The translations under genes and the position numbers were made by a program. The notes beneath the pieces were generated by a model. The model searched no databases. It had not been told where the DNA came from and saw nothing but the letters and a program-made list of their open reading frames with translations. Shown piece after piece: positions 6,958 to 15,232 of a DNA stretch of 32,208 bases (positions are counted from its first letter, which is position 1; every line of letters begins with the position of its first letter). The DNA is from Methanobacteriaceae archaeon (lineage in GTDB: Archaea > Methanobacteriota > Methanobacteria > Methanobacteriales > Methanobacteriaceae): positions 1 through 32,208 of the forward strand of contig DAHVOW010000018.1 in the NCBI GenBank assembly GCA_027318585.1. Direction: 5' to 3'.

Positions 6958-7923
6958 ATGTCTTTTGCTGATAAAAGAGAACAGGGTGATGATCCATTCA
7001 CCACCAGATCATCCTACCCCCAGAAAAAGCGAAGGGGAGATAGGAAGGATGGATGGATCTTAAAGGATCTAAGTCCATTCACCAAGCTGATTCCACATTT
7101 AATGCCCTCCCGGAATTCTTCCGCCATATACTTCAAGGAAAAGATAGATGTCACTCTTTTTGTCCGGTACCTGGAAAAAAAGAATGAAGAGTTATCCCTC
7201 ACCCCGGTTAAAACAGCCCAGGGGACGGTGGATAAGATCACCTACTTCAACTTATTTTTAACAGCCCTGGTCCGGCTTTTCACCCTGAAACCCCACTTAA
7301 ACCGGTTTATAGCTGGTAGGAACTATTATCAGCGGAAGAAAATTGAGGTGGCCTTTGTTGCCAAGAAAGAATTCACCGAAGAAGGTGAGGAAACAGTAGT
7401 AAAGGAATCCTTCCAAAGGGATGAAACACTGTGGGACATTGTCTCCCGGTTAAATAAACAGATCAAAACCGTTAAGACCGGAGACACCGATGATGCCACT
7501 GATTTACTAAATCTATTTGCAGGTTTTCCCAAACCAGTGGTTCAACTTGCAATTAAGGCTCTGGATCTTCTAAACTACCTGGGCCGCTATCCTAAAGATA
7601 TTTACCGGGCCGACCCCATGCACGCCAGTGTCTTCGTAACCAACCTGGGGAGTATTGGCCTGAGGAAGGTGCCCTATCACCACCTATATGATCGGGGGAC
7701 CAATTCGGTTTTCATCTGTCTGGGTGAAATCCACCAGGACCGGGTCTTGGATGAAAAAACCGGGCAAATGACAGAAAGGTATGTGGTTGAAATTTCCACC
7801 ACCATCGATGAACGTATCAGTGATGGATTCTACTTCATCCGGGCCATGAACAAATTCAAGGAAATTTTAAATAACCCCCAGCTTTTAGAGGAGCAATTAA
7901 CCGACTATCCCGTGGACCAGTAA
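6958..7923 (+). CDS. E2/chloramphenicol-acetyltransferase-fold acyltransferase homologue lacking the usual catalytic His
   Basis: 321 residues, with no lipoyl or E3-binding domain at the N-terminus, only a basic 45-residue lead. The rest matches the catalytic domain of 2-oxoacid dehydrogenase E2: the FVTNLGSIGL segment (about 228-237) corresponds to the conserved strand of E2, and the C-terminal motif reads TIDERISDGFYF (about 283-294) where E2 has DHRxxDG. The catalytic His is therefore Glu285, while the Asp-Gly pair is kept. The protein may be a divergent CoA-dependent acyl or condensation enzyme, or a non-catalytic scaffold. It is followed after 14 bases by an acyl-CoA ligase gene, so a common operon and an acyl-CoA substrate are likely (inference). 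The GAGGAG ribosome site is five bases before the ATG, with a TATA-like AATATTTAAA near 6912-6921. Confidence 0.75.
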   Translation: MSFADKREQGDDPFTTRSSYPQKKRRGDRKDGWILKDLSPFTKLIPHLMPSRNSSAIYFKEKIDVTLFVRYLEKKNEELSLTPVKTAQGTVDKITYFNLFLTALVRLFTLKPHLNRFIAGRNYYQRKKIEVAFVAKKEFTEEGEETVVKESFQRDETLWDIVSRLNKQIKTVKTGDTDDATDLLNLFAGFPKPVVQLAIKALDLLNYLGRYPKDIYRADPMHASVFVTNLGSIGLRKVPYHHLYDRGTNSVFICLGEIHQDRVLDEKTGQMTERYVVEISTTIDERISDGFYFIRAMNKFKEILNNPQLLEEQLTDYPVDQ

Positions 7924-7937
7924 AGGAATTTTTTATC

Positions 7938-9695
7938 ATGTACATCTCCCCCCTGATCATCGAAGCCCCGGACCAATTAAACTATAAACGTCCCTGGCTA
8001 AGGTTTTACAATAAAAACACACCTGCCAATCTGGTCTATCCAGATAAAACCATCTATGAAATGTTACAAGACACCGCCGGGACTTATCCAGATAATATGG
8101 CCCTGGAGTTCATGGGGAAAAAGATTAAATACCGGAAACTCATCCAAGAAGTGGATAACTGTGCCCGGGCCTTGCAGGAGATAGGGGTAACCGATAAGGA
8201 TGCCGTCACGGTCTGCATGCCCAACACCCCCCACGCGGTGATTATGTTCTATGCCATAAACCAACTGGGAGCCGTTGCCAACATGATCCACCCCCTATCT
8301 GCCCCTAAAGAGATGGAGTTCTACCTGAACCACGTGGACAGTAGATTTATTCTAATTGGTGACTTTTCATACCCCTACTTGAGGAAGGTCCAGGATAATC
8401 TGGATCTTACTAAGATAATAGTGGCTAAGATCAGTGATTATCTGGGTAAGAGAAAGACCATGGGATTCTGGGCCCTGGAGGGTCATAAAATTCCAAAAGT
8501 CAGGTACAAAGAGGATGATCTATTAATCTCCTGGAAGCACTTTAAGAAACTGGGTTATGTGAAGGGGCACCGGGTTAAGAGTAACATGAAATGTGGGGAT
8601 GGTGCCGTGGTATTATACACCGGAGGAACCACCGGAGTGCAGAAGGGAGTGCTATTATCCAATCATAACTTCAACGCCCTGGTAATTCAATGTTTAGCCC
8701 ACTTAAACGATGAAAGGTTGGGTGCCATCTACAAGGATAAGATCATGTGCATCCTACCCATCTTCCATGGCTTCGGACTCACCATCTGTGTCCACCTCCC
8801 TATGTGCGTGGGGGCCGGTGCTATTCTGGTCCCTAAATTCAATGCCACCATCTTCGCAGAACAGTTTGCCAAGCACAAACCCCAGTACATTGCCGGGGTA
8901 CCCACCTTATACGAAGCCCTTCTGCGGAGTAAAAAAATGAAAAAAACCGATTTCAAACGCTTGAAGGGCGTCTTCGCCGGGGGAGATTCAGTACCAGTGG
9001 ATCTGAAAAAACAGTTCGATGAATTCATCAGCACCAGGGGCAGTGAAGTGACCATGCAGGAGGGCTATGGCTTAACCGAAACGGTCACCGTCAGCTGTCT
9101 GGTTCCCACCATCCACGACCGACTGGGGAGTATGGGGGTGCCCCTGCCGGATATGCTGTACAAGATCGTGGAGGTGGGCACCACCCAGAACCTTCCCCCG
9201 GGTGAGGAGGGAGAAATCTGTATCAGCGGACCATCGGTGATGTTAGAATATTACAACAACCCGGAAGAAACTGATAAAGTCCTGAAAGTCCATGCTGATG
9301 GATTAAAATGGTGTCATACTGGTGATCTGGGTTATATGGATGAGGATGGCTTTTTCTATTTCAAATCCAGAATTAAAAGGATGATAAAATGTAGCGGTTA
9401 CTCGGTTTTCCCCACCCAGATCGAGAATGTCATCAATCAACACCCGGCGGTTTCCCTGTCCTGTGTCATCGGCATCCCGGACCAGTACCAGATCGAGAAG
9501 ATTAAAGCCATCCTGGTGTTGAAGGAAGGTTACACTGATTCTAGTACTGTTAAAGAAGAAATAATGGATTTATGCCGGGAATACCTGGCTACCTGGAGTG
9601 TACCCCGGGAAATCGAAATCCGCAACCAACTGCCCACCACCCTCATCGGTAAAGTGGACTGGTTGAAGCTCCAGGAGGAGTACGCTAGCCCTTAG
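7938..9695 (+). CDS. AMP-forming acyl-CoA synthetase (ANL superfamily)
   Basis: 585 residues with all core motifs of acyl-adenylate-forming ligases: the phosphate-binding loop YTGGTTGVQKG (about 226-236), the adenine-site motif EGYGLTE (about 374-380), HTGDLGYMDEDGFFYFKSRIKRMIK split between hinge and C-terminal subdomain (from about 459), and GKVDWLKL with the C-terminal Lys (about 572). Expected reaction: carboxylic acid + ATP + CoA to acyl-CoA + AMP + PPi, in the cytoplasm. Chain length and substrate cannot be read from sequence. It is the second gene of an operon with the E2-like acyltransferase (gap 14 bases, AAAGGA ten bases before the ATG). Its 3' end overlaps that of the convergent lipocalin-like gene by 11 bases. 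Confidence 0.92.
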   Translation: MYISPLIIEAPDQLNYKRPWLRFYNKNTPANLVYPDKTIYEMLQDTAGTYPDNMALEFMGKKIKYRKLIQEVDNCARALQEIGVTDKDAVTVCMPNTPHAVIMFYAINQLGAVANMIHPLSAPKEMEFYLNHVDSRFILIGDFSYPYLRKVQDNLDLTKIIVAKISDYLGKRKTMGFWALEGHKIPKVRYKEDDLLISWKHFKKLGYVKGHRVKSNMKCGDGAVVLYTGGTTGVQKGVLLSNHNFNALVIQCLAHLNDERLGAIYKDKIMCILPIFHGFGLTICVHLPMCVGAGAILVPKFNATIFAEQFAKHKPQYIAGVPTLYEALLRSKKMKKTDFKRLKGVFAGGDSVPVDLKKQFDEFISTRGSEVTMQEGYGLTETVTVSCLVPTIHDRLGSMGVPLPDMLYKIVEVGTTQNLPPGEEGEICISGPSVMLEYYNNPEETDKVLKVHADGLKWCHTGDLGYMDEDGFFYFKSRIKRMIKCSGYSVFPTQIENVINQHPAVSLSCVIGIPDQYQIEKIKAILVLKEGYTDSSTVKEEIMDLCREYLATWSVPREIEIRNQLPTTLIGKVDWLKLQEEYASP

Positions 9696-10557
9696 GAATT
9701 AAAAACTCGGCGATACCATAACCCTCTTTACCATCCCAGCTGTACTTGGACAGGGTTTCGATGAGGTTCATGGCATCATCCATGGGTATCAATCCATACC
9801 GGACCACCTCACCGGTTACCCGGTATTCCAGACCCTCATTATCGGTCAGGACCATGGTGAAGGTGGAGGGAACCTCGCCCTTAAAGGAAAGTTTTATGTC
9901 GGATTTTACCAGGGGCCGGTTAACTCCCCTGGTATGGAAGTATCCGGCGTCTATATCCCCCTCATCTACCGAGAGCTTGGTGATGTTGAAGGCTTCCTTA
10001 GAGGAGAAGGCGCTGTTGATCCACATCCACATCCTAGGCGAGGCCCATTCCCGGACTCCCCGGCTCAGGTCCCTCTCCCCCAGGGCGCTGATGGGGAGGC
10101 TTACCTGGTCTATACTTATGGTGCCGGTAGCCTTCCCGAACTGTTCATAGTGCTCCGAGGCTACCTGGGATGACATCTGAGTTTCCTTCTCATCCACACA
10201 ATCCACGTAATCCATCACCGGATTTAACGCCTCCCAGGTGACGTCCATATCTACTTGGTACTGGGTTTTCTCCAGGGGATTGAAGACCAGTCCCTGGTAG
10301 GTTAACCTCCACTTCCCTTCATCTATCTTCTGATAGTTTAAACCGGCTATTTTAAGGGGATTATCATCGCAGGGGGTTTCCAGTTTTATCCCACCTAGTA
10401 ACTGAGGGGACATTAAGTAGAAGAACATGGACTTCTCGTTTTTGTTGACCTTGTTACCAATGCGCATGAAGGCCGTTAAGTCCTGTTTTTCATCGTGAAA
10501 GTTAAAGTAGTAGCTTTCGTTCCATTCCTGGTGTTTTTTAAGATTTTCCAGATCCAT
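9685..10557 (-). CDS. CrtC/AttH-like lipocalin-fold protein (about 290 aa)
   Basis: About 290 residues, mostly beta strand, without signal peptide or membrane segment. The N-terminal half has the strand pattern WNESYYFNFHDEKQDL-TAFMRIG, and the second half carries GERDLSRGVREWASPRMWMW (about residues 163-182), which resembles the G-x-RD-x-S-x-G-x-R-x-W signature of the CrtC/AttH (hydroxyneurosporene hydratase-like) double-lipocalin proteins and related DUF7064/7065 families. Members bind or modify hydrophobic ligands. The exact family is tentative. I chose the ATG at 10555-10557 because AAAGGTG lies six bases upstream; an earlier in-frame ATG at 10584 has no ribosome site. It follows the PEP-synthase-like gene by 42 bases on the same strand and overlaps the end of the convergent acyl-CoA ligase, tying it to both. 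Confidence 0.6.
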   Translation of the reverse strand: MDLENLKKHQEWNESYYFNFHDEKQDLTAFMRIGNKVNKNEKSMFFYLMSPQLLGGIKLETPCDDNPLKIAGLNYQKIDEGKWRLTYQGLVFNPLEKTQYQVDMDVTWEALNPVMDYVDCVDEKETQMSSQVASEHYEQFGKATGTISIDQVSLPISALGERDLSRGVREWASPRMWMWINSAFSSKEAFNITKLSVDEGDIDAGYFHTRGVNRPLVKSDIKLSFKGEVPSTFTMVLTDNEGLEYRVTGEVVRYGLIPMDDAMNLIETLSKYSWDGKEGYGIAEFLIPKG

Positions 10558-10599
10558 TAAGGCACCTTTTTCATTTTTAATCATTATAACAAGTCCATT

Positions 10600-13236
10600 T
10601 TAAGTGTCTTTCTTGTAAACCACACCCTCATTTCCATCTAAAACCAGCTCCTCACCGGTCTGGAAGATGGTGGTAGCACCCTTAACTGCGGTTACTGCGG
10701 GGATGCGGTATTCACGAGATATAACTGCACCGTGGCTGAGTATTCCCCCGGTTTCGGTGATAAGTCCCCCGATCTTGGAGAACACTGCCGTCCAGGCCGG
10801 GTCGGTGTTGCTGGTTATGAGGATTTCGTTATCCTCCAGCTGGGATAATTCGTCAATGGTCTCCACCACCCGGGCGGTGCCAGTGAAGGTTCCGGGACTG
10901 GCAGCTGCCCCGTAGATGGCGTTCTGATCATATTCCATGACGGTATCATCAAATTCGATGCCGTTTTTTATGAACTTAGGAGGAAGTGAGGACTTGTAAC
11001 GGTGGAATTCCTGCTTTCTTTTCAGGATCTGGTCCTTTATATCAGGGGCCATATTCCCCTCTTCCAGGATATCGAACAACTCCTTCTCGTAGAGGAAGAA
11101 CACATCATCAGTTTCCGGGATGATGTTCTCCGCGGCCAGTCTCCGTCCCATATCCAGGAGCATCAGCCGCTGCCGGAAGAGGATGTGGTCCAGGTAGAAG
11201 CGCTGGTTCTCCCGGAAGGTGAGGTAGGTCTGGGCCAGGCCAAGGACCATGGAGAAGACCCGGGCCTTAAAGAATCCGCCTCTAGTCTTTTTTATCCGAC
11301 TCAGGACATCCTTTTCGGTTATGAACCGGTGGTTGCGACTTTCAGCCTCTATTTTTCTTAAATCCAGATCCGAGGAGGATAATAACTTAACCACACCCAG
11401 GACGTAGGCCTGGTCCTCCCTCCAGCGGGGGTATAATATCTCCCGGGTGTTGGAACGGTGCCCGTAGTTGTGGATGAACAGATCGAACTCCTTTTTAAAA
11501 GTGGGGTTGATGATTACCAGGTTCCTGATTTCTGCCAGTGTTAAGGAACTCAGCTCTGTATCATTCACCTTCTCTAATAATTCCGGGTCTTTTCTCAGGA
11601 TCCTGGCCAGATCCGAGAACATGATGTTCATCTCCACAGTCTTGTTATCATCCAATCCCGAGATGAGACCTGCGTACAGGGACCCGTCATCCTGGAGCCA
11701 CTCCACCAGCCAGTTTTTAACCATCAAATTGGTGGCTATGGAGTGGGATACCATTCCATACCTGATGAGCTGGTAGTGCTTAACACCGGCTGCTTCAATT
11801 TCCCGGTATAACGATAGCAACTCTTCACTGCTTAGTTTCTCCAGATCGGTGCGGTCGAACTCTTCACAGCGGATCATGAAGCTGTTAGCCCATTTACGGT
11901 AGGCCTGGTCCGTCTTGTGCATCATCCCATCCGAGTCCCGGACTGCTATATAAACCTGGGAAAGGAGGGTTTTGTGCAGGATGGAGGGATATTCTGATAT
12001 GCGATCCTGGTCCTCCAGGGGGAAGTAGTTCAAGAGCTCCTTGGACCGGGCGAACTTGGGATAGTAGGAGAACGCCTTTTCTAAAACCCAGCTATTGAAG
12101 TACACCCTACTTTTATGGAGCTTCAGGAGTTTGGTATCGGTGATATCATTGTATCCCATTATCCGGGCCCCCTCATGGTTCACGTAGTCGGTGAGCATCT
12201 TTCCCATGACATCGTAGAAGAGGGGGGTGGTGGCATCAGCCCAGTATTCATCTCCATAGGCCCGGGTCCACAATATATCATCCTTCTCGGTGAGGGTGGT
12301 CACTGGCCGGGACTGGAGTATGTAGATGTCTTTATCACATTCCAGGGCCCATTCCACATCCTGGGGTGTGCCGAAGAACTCTTCCAACCTGATTCCCAGC
12401 TGCAGTAACTCCTGGAGGATCTCCTCATTCAGGCTGGACTTTTCCTGGTAATTCTCCTCTATGGATAGGAGGGTGTTGTCCCCGTCTTTGAGGAAATATC
12501 CCTGGGCCTTGTTTTTGATCTCCTTCTCCAGGAGTTGGCCCTCCCGGTCCAGGACGAAGGTGTCCGGGGTGACCATCCCCGAGGCAATGGCTTCTCCCAG
12601 GCCCCAGGTGGACTCGATAACCAGGTTACTGGTCCCGTCCATGGGATTGGCGGTGAAGGTCACACCACTGATATCGGCATCCACCATCTTCTGGACCAGA
12701 ACCGCGATACCCGTGTCCTGGTGGGGGATGGAGGCATCATGCCGGTATTTAACGGCCCGGTCATTCCAGTAGGAAGCCCAGCAATCTACGATCCGATCCA
12801 GGATGTCCTCCTTTTTGGTGTTGAGGAAACTGTCCAGTTGTCCGGCGAAGCTGGCATCTTCCAGGTCCTCTGACACCGCAGAGGAACGGACCGCATAGTA
12901 TCCCTGGGGTAAGGAGTTGATCTTAGCTGTTACTTCCGAATAAAGGGAGGATGGTAATTTCATCTCTTTCATCAACTCTTTAATAGCTCCACATCCTTTG
13001 GAGACAGAGTCTTCCTGGTTAAAATCAACTGAATCAAGGATTTCAGATATCTTATCCTCCAGATCCTTATTTATAAAGGATTCATAGGCATACACAGAAA
13101 CAACGAAAGCAGGAGGAATATTGAAACCGGCCTGTGACATTTTGGCTAAATTAAGTGCCTTACCCCCTATCTCTTCCACTTTCAGGTCTTCTTGATTTAG
13201 ATCTATCACATACACAGTGCCCACCAGACTAAACAT
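10600..13236 (-). CDS. PEP synthase/PPDK homologue with rifampicin-phosphotransferase-type architecture
   Basis: About 878 residues. An N-terminal ATP-grasp PPDK domain fills about 10-320: GGKALNLAKM, the AVRSSAVSEDLEDASFAGQ loop, GVTFTANPMDG, ESTWGLGEAI and ILQSRPVT are all present. A central region of about 430 residues, predicted mostly helical, matches neither PEP synthase nor PPDK. The C-terminal swivelling phosphohistidine domain has the catalytic His (about 835) in GGILSHGAVISREYRIPAV. The PEP/pyruvate TIM barrel of true PEP synthase is missing. This order and length equal those of rifampicin phosphotransferase (about 868 residues), which transfers the beta-phosphate of ATP to a small molecule; the acceptor here is unknown. 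It is first in a probable operon with the lipocalin-like gene. A TATA-like GATATATAG lies near 13277-13285. The start is uncertain: ATG 13236, GTG 13239, or GTG 13215, which has the best ribosome site (GGTGGG). Confidence 0.85.
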   Translation of the reverse strand: MFSLVGTVYVIDLNQEDLKVEEIGGKALNLAKMSQAGFNIPPAFVVSVYAYESFINKDLEDKISEILDSVDFNQEDSVSKGCGAIKELMKEMKLPSSLYSEVTAKINSLPQGYYAVRSSAVSEDLEDASFAGQLDSFLNTKKEDILDRIVDCWASYWNDRAVKYRHDASIPHQDTGIAVLVQKMVDADISGVTFTANPMDGTSNLVIESTWGLGEAIASGMVTPDTFVLDREGQLLEKEIKNKAQGYFLKDGDNTLLSIEENYQEKSSLNEEILQELLQLGIRLEEFFGTPQDVEWALECDKDIYILQSRPVTTLTEKDDILWTRAYGDEYWADATTPLFYDVMGKMLTDYVNHEGARIMGYNDITDTKLLKLHKSRVYFNSWVLEKAFSYYPKFARSKELLNYFPLEDQDRISEYPSILHKTLLSQVYIAVRDSDGMMHKTDQAYRKWANSFMIRCEEFDRTDLEKLSSEELLSLYREIEAAGVKHYQLIRYGMVSHSIATNLMVKNWLVEWLQDDGSLYAGLISGLDDNKTVEMNIMFSDLARILRKDPELLEKVNDTELSSLTLAEIRNLVIINPTFKKEFDLFIHNYGHRSNTREILYPRWREDQAYVLGVVKLLSSSDLDLRKIEAESRNHRFITEKDVLSRIKKTRGGFFKARVFSMVLGLAQTYLTFRENQRFYLDHILFRQRLMLLDMGRRLAAENIIPETDDVFFLYEKELFDILEEGNMAPDIKDQILKRKQEFHRYKSSLPPKFIKNGIEFDDTVMEYDQNAIYGAAASPGTFTGTARVVETIDELSQLEDNEILITSNTDPAWTAVFSKIGGLITETGGILSHGAVISREYRIPAVTAVKGATTIFQTGEELVLDGNEGVVYKKDT

Positions 13237-13340
13237 CACTAATTCTCTTGTAAGTAATTGGAAGTATTAGGTTTTATCTATATATCTTTCGGAAACATTA
13301 AAAAAAAACCTAAAATTTATTATTTTAAAAGGTCATATTA

Positions 13341-13611
13341 ATACCAGAAAATCAGATCTACATAAAATGTCCCCAGTGCCGGGGAAATGGTCTGATCATA
13401 GAAAAATAGGGGTAGATTTCTTTGTGCTATTTGTCAGTACGATTACACTCCCCTGAATGAGGATCCTGGTAAGCTGGATGAAATATTAATAGATAATCTA
13501 CAGGATGGTGGCGGAGTGCTTGGTGCTATAGCCATCTATGAATGGATAACCCTCCAGTCTCCCCAGGAGGCAGACAAGCATATCCAACAGTTGCAAAGGA
13601 CAATAAGATAA
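13341..13611 (+). pseudogene. Decayed zinc-ribbon protein gene: lost start and one-base frameshift
   Basis: Reading from 13341 gives a CPQCRGNG zinc knuckle and then TAG at 13407. A second frame, one base on, continues with FLCAICQYDYTPLNEDPG and runs to TAA at 13609. Removing one A from the five-A run at 13402-13406 joins the halves into one protein of about 88 residues with a proper C-x2-C ... C-x2-C ribbon and a helical, Gln-rich tail. No ATG/GTG/TTG is in place for the first half; ATA at 13341 stands seven bases after AAAGGT where a start would be expected. Either the gene is dead or the read has an error in a homopolymer. The function of the intact form is unknown. Confidence 0.6.
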
Positions 13612-13639
13612 AACTATTTTAAATAAAGGGGTGTTGTAA

Positions 13640-13981
13640 ATGGGGTTTTTTGATAAATTTCAGTCTAAAGAGGGGAAGAAAAAGAAACTGATGAAGGAAA
13701 TAATGGGCGACATGGATATGAACGATTTATACGATAAAAAGCACGGGATGAAGGAAGGAGCCTATTCCGGGGTGGCCCATATCCTGGAGATGAATGAAAC
13801 CGGCCAGAGTATAAATAACCAGCCCGAGTATGAATTTTTACTCCGGATAATGGTTCCTGGTAAAGAACCCTACGAAGCGGAGCATAAACAGGAATTAAAC
13901 CAGTTACAGCTAACCATCCTAAGTGCAGCTAGACAGTTACCGGTGGTTATTGATAGGAAAGACAAAATTCGATTACTGTAG
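13640..13981 (+). CDS. Small soluble protein of unknown function (113 aa)
   Basis: 113 residues. The Lys-rich N-terminus (about 1-40, MGFFDKF then KKKKLMKEIMG) is followed by a compact beta domain: GVAHILEMNETGQSINNQPEYEFLL (split around residues 46-70), then VPGKEPYEAEHKQE and LPVVIDRKDK. This G-x-A-x-I ... TG-x-x-I-N-x-x-P pattern is widespread in bacteria, often beside SHOCT or membrane segments, but I know of no assigned function. GGGGTG eight bases before the ATG is the ribosome site. It is monocistronic, after the decayed zinc-ribbon gene and convergent with tRNA-Leu. Confidence 0.65.
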   Translation: MGFFDKFQSKEGKKKKLMKEIMGDMDMNDLYDKKHGMKEGAYSGVAHILEMNETGQSINNQPEYEFLLRIMVPGKEPYEAEHKQELNQLQLTILSAARQLPVVIDRKDKIRLL

Positions 13982-13992
13982 TTTAGAAGAAG

Positions 13993-14075
13993 TGCAGGGG
14001 AAGGGACTCGAACCCTCGAAGGTCTACACCAATAGGCCCTGAACCTATCCCCTTTGACCGCTCGGGAACCCCTGC
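13993..14075 (-). tRNA. tRNA-Leu (anticodon CAG)
   Basis: A class II tRNA on the minus strand. The acceptor stem GCAGGGG/CCCCTGC is perfect, with A as discriminator base. The anticodon arm ATAGG-TTCAGGG-CCTAT puts CAG in positions 34-36. The long variable arm (TGGTGTAGACCTTC region) and T arm GAGGG-TTCGAGT-CCCTT agree with leucine. CCA is not encoded. It has no intron. A TATA box lies about 30 bases upstream at 14104-14111. Confidence 0.95.
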
Positions 14076-14103
14076 CTAATACCATTGATTGTGAGAAACT
14101 ACC

Positions 14104-14111
14104 ATATAAAA
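14104..14111 (-). promoter_or_regulatory. TATA box of tRNA-Leu
   Basis: CTTTTATATGG on the minus strand, centred about 30 bases before the mature 5' end of the tRNA, fits an archaeal promoter starting a few bases upstream of the tRNA. Confidence 0.55.
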
Positions 14112-14283
14112 GTTGTTCTTCATAAACCAATCAGGCGAAGATCAGAAGTATATTTTTAGGATCAGTGGGGTCAACCCTCACCAGTCAGATAATGAGTTAT
14201 AGGCCTTCTTTTTCCCAATCCTGACATTATAACAAATTATATTAATGCTAAAGGAGAATATACAAAGTGGGAGGTGTAACTTT

Positions 14284-14487
14284 TTGAAAAAATCTACAAT
14301 GGTAATAATGGTGTGTTTAATTTTAGTGGGAGTGGTAATGGCCTCCGGGTGTACTGATGTTCAAAACACCGCCAACCAGGTCCAGCAAACCGCCAATGAC
14401 GTGAACAACACGGTTAGCGAAATAAACAATACCACCAGTTCGGTGCAGAATACGGCCAACAACCTGCAACAGCTGACTGGGCAGTGA
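14284..14487 (+). CDS. Small lipoprotein with Asn/Gln-rich coiled coil (67 aa)
   Basis: The start is TTG at 14284 because GGGAGGTG lies seven bases upstream; the in-frame ATG at 14245 has no ribosome site. The protein begins with Lys-Lys, a hydrophobic helix and the lipobox MASGC, so it should be exported and lipid-anchored at Cys22. The mature part is about 46 residues of heptad-like repeats (NTANQVQQTANDVNNTV, NNTTSSVQNTANNL) that predict a short coiled coil and carry N-X-T sequons. The function is unknown; such proteins could act as wall-membrane spacers. The TATA-like AAATTATATTA near 14233 precedes it. The next gene (DUF169) follows after about 50 bases of T-rich sequence. Confidence 0.7.
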   Translation: MKKSTMVIMVCLILVGVVMASGCTDVQNTANQVQQTANDVNNTVSEINNTTSSVQNTANNLQQLTGQ

Positions 14488-14537
14488 TGCAGATTTTATT
14501 AATTTTTTTAAATTTTTAGCTAAAAGGAGAGGATTTT

Positions 14538-15227
14538 ATGGTCCATTCATTATTAGGGGAGAAGTTAAAGGAACTTTTAGATTTAAAAAATGAGCCGGTG
14601 GCCATTAAATGGTCGGTGAGAGAGCCCAGAGATATTAAAAAGGAAGAGGGTAAATCCAGGTTCTGCACCAAACTCAGCAAGGCCATGCAGGGCGAAATAT
14701 TTTACGCCACCTCCGAGGAAGAGGAATGCATGGGCGGAGCCCGATACGCCGGTCTTAAGGATAAATGCGAATTCCCCCAGAACATGCAGAGCGGGTCCTT
14801 CCTAGTCCCCATGGGGGTCTATAAGGACATCCCTGCGGTGCAGCGGTCCTGGAAGAATAACCTCAATGTGGATCCCGGTATCTTTAACGCGGTATCCTTT
14901 GCTCCTTTAAATAAAGCTGAATTTCCTCCGGACGTGATCTTCATCATCTGCAACGCGGAACAGGCCATGGAGATCCTGCACGCCAATGCCTACGACTCCG
15001 GTTCCCATGGAGTGGGTGCGGATTCCGGTCCCATCTGCAGTACCATGGCTGCGCTCCCCTACCTGACTGGGAAGGTTACCTATGGCTTTGGTGACACCGG
15101 GTCACGTAAATGGATGGATATCACACCGGAACAGGTGATGGTGAGTATCCCCACCAGTGAACTATCCCGGATCGTCTCTAATCTAGAGGAGATGCGCACT
15201 AAACGAAGTTTCAGGAAACAAGATTAA
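14538..15227 (+). CDS. DUF169 family protein
   Basis: 229 residues. The order of features fits DUF169 (PF02596): N-terminal LGEKLKELLDLKNEPVAIKW, a Cys (about 37) in SRFCTKLSKAM, the Cys/Gly motif EEECMGGARYAGL (about 58-70), and a C-terminal half with HGVGADSGPICSTMAALPYLTGK (split, about 155-178) and GFGDTGSRKW. The conserved Cys residues suggest metal or heme/Fe-S binding. It is common in anaerobic archaea and bacteria, with no established reaction. AAAGGAGAGG eight bases before the ATG is a strong ribosome site. It converges on the Rieske gene with a five-base gap. Confidence 0.8.
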   Translation: MVHSLLGEKLKELLDLKNEPVAIKWSVREPRDIKKEEGKSRFCTKLSKAMQGEIFYATSEEEECMGGARYAGLKDKCEFPQNMQSGSFLVPMGVYKDIPAVQRSWKNNLNVDPGIFNAVSFAPLNKAEFPPDVIFIICNAEQAMEILHANAYDSGSHGVGADSGPICSTMAALPYLTGKVTYGFGDTGSRKWMDITPEQVMVSIPTSELSRIVSNLEEMRTKRSFRKQD

Positions 15228-15232
15228 GATTT

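Noticed and set aside
9746..10173. Long plus-strand frames opposite the lipocalin-like gene
   Set aside because: Shadow frames of a real minus-strand gene with good start context; composition is Ser/Pro/Arg-rich and not protein-like.
13367..13456. Short plus-strand frame starting at ATG 13367 inside the decayed zinc-ribbon gene
   Set aside because: It is out of frame with both Cys-rich halves, only 29 codons long, and has no ribosome site.
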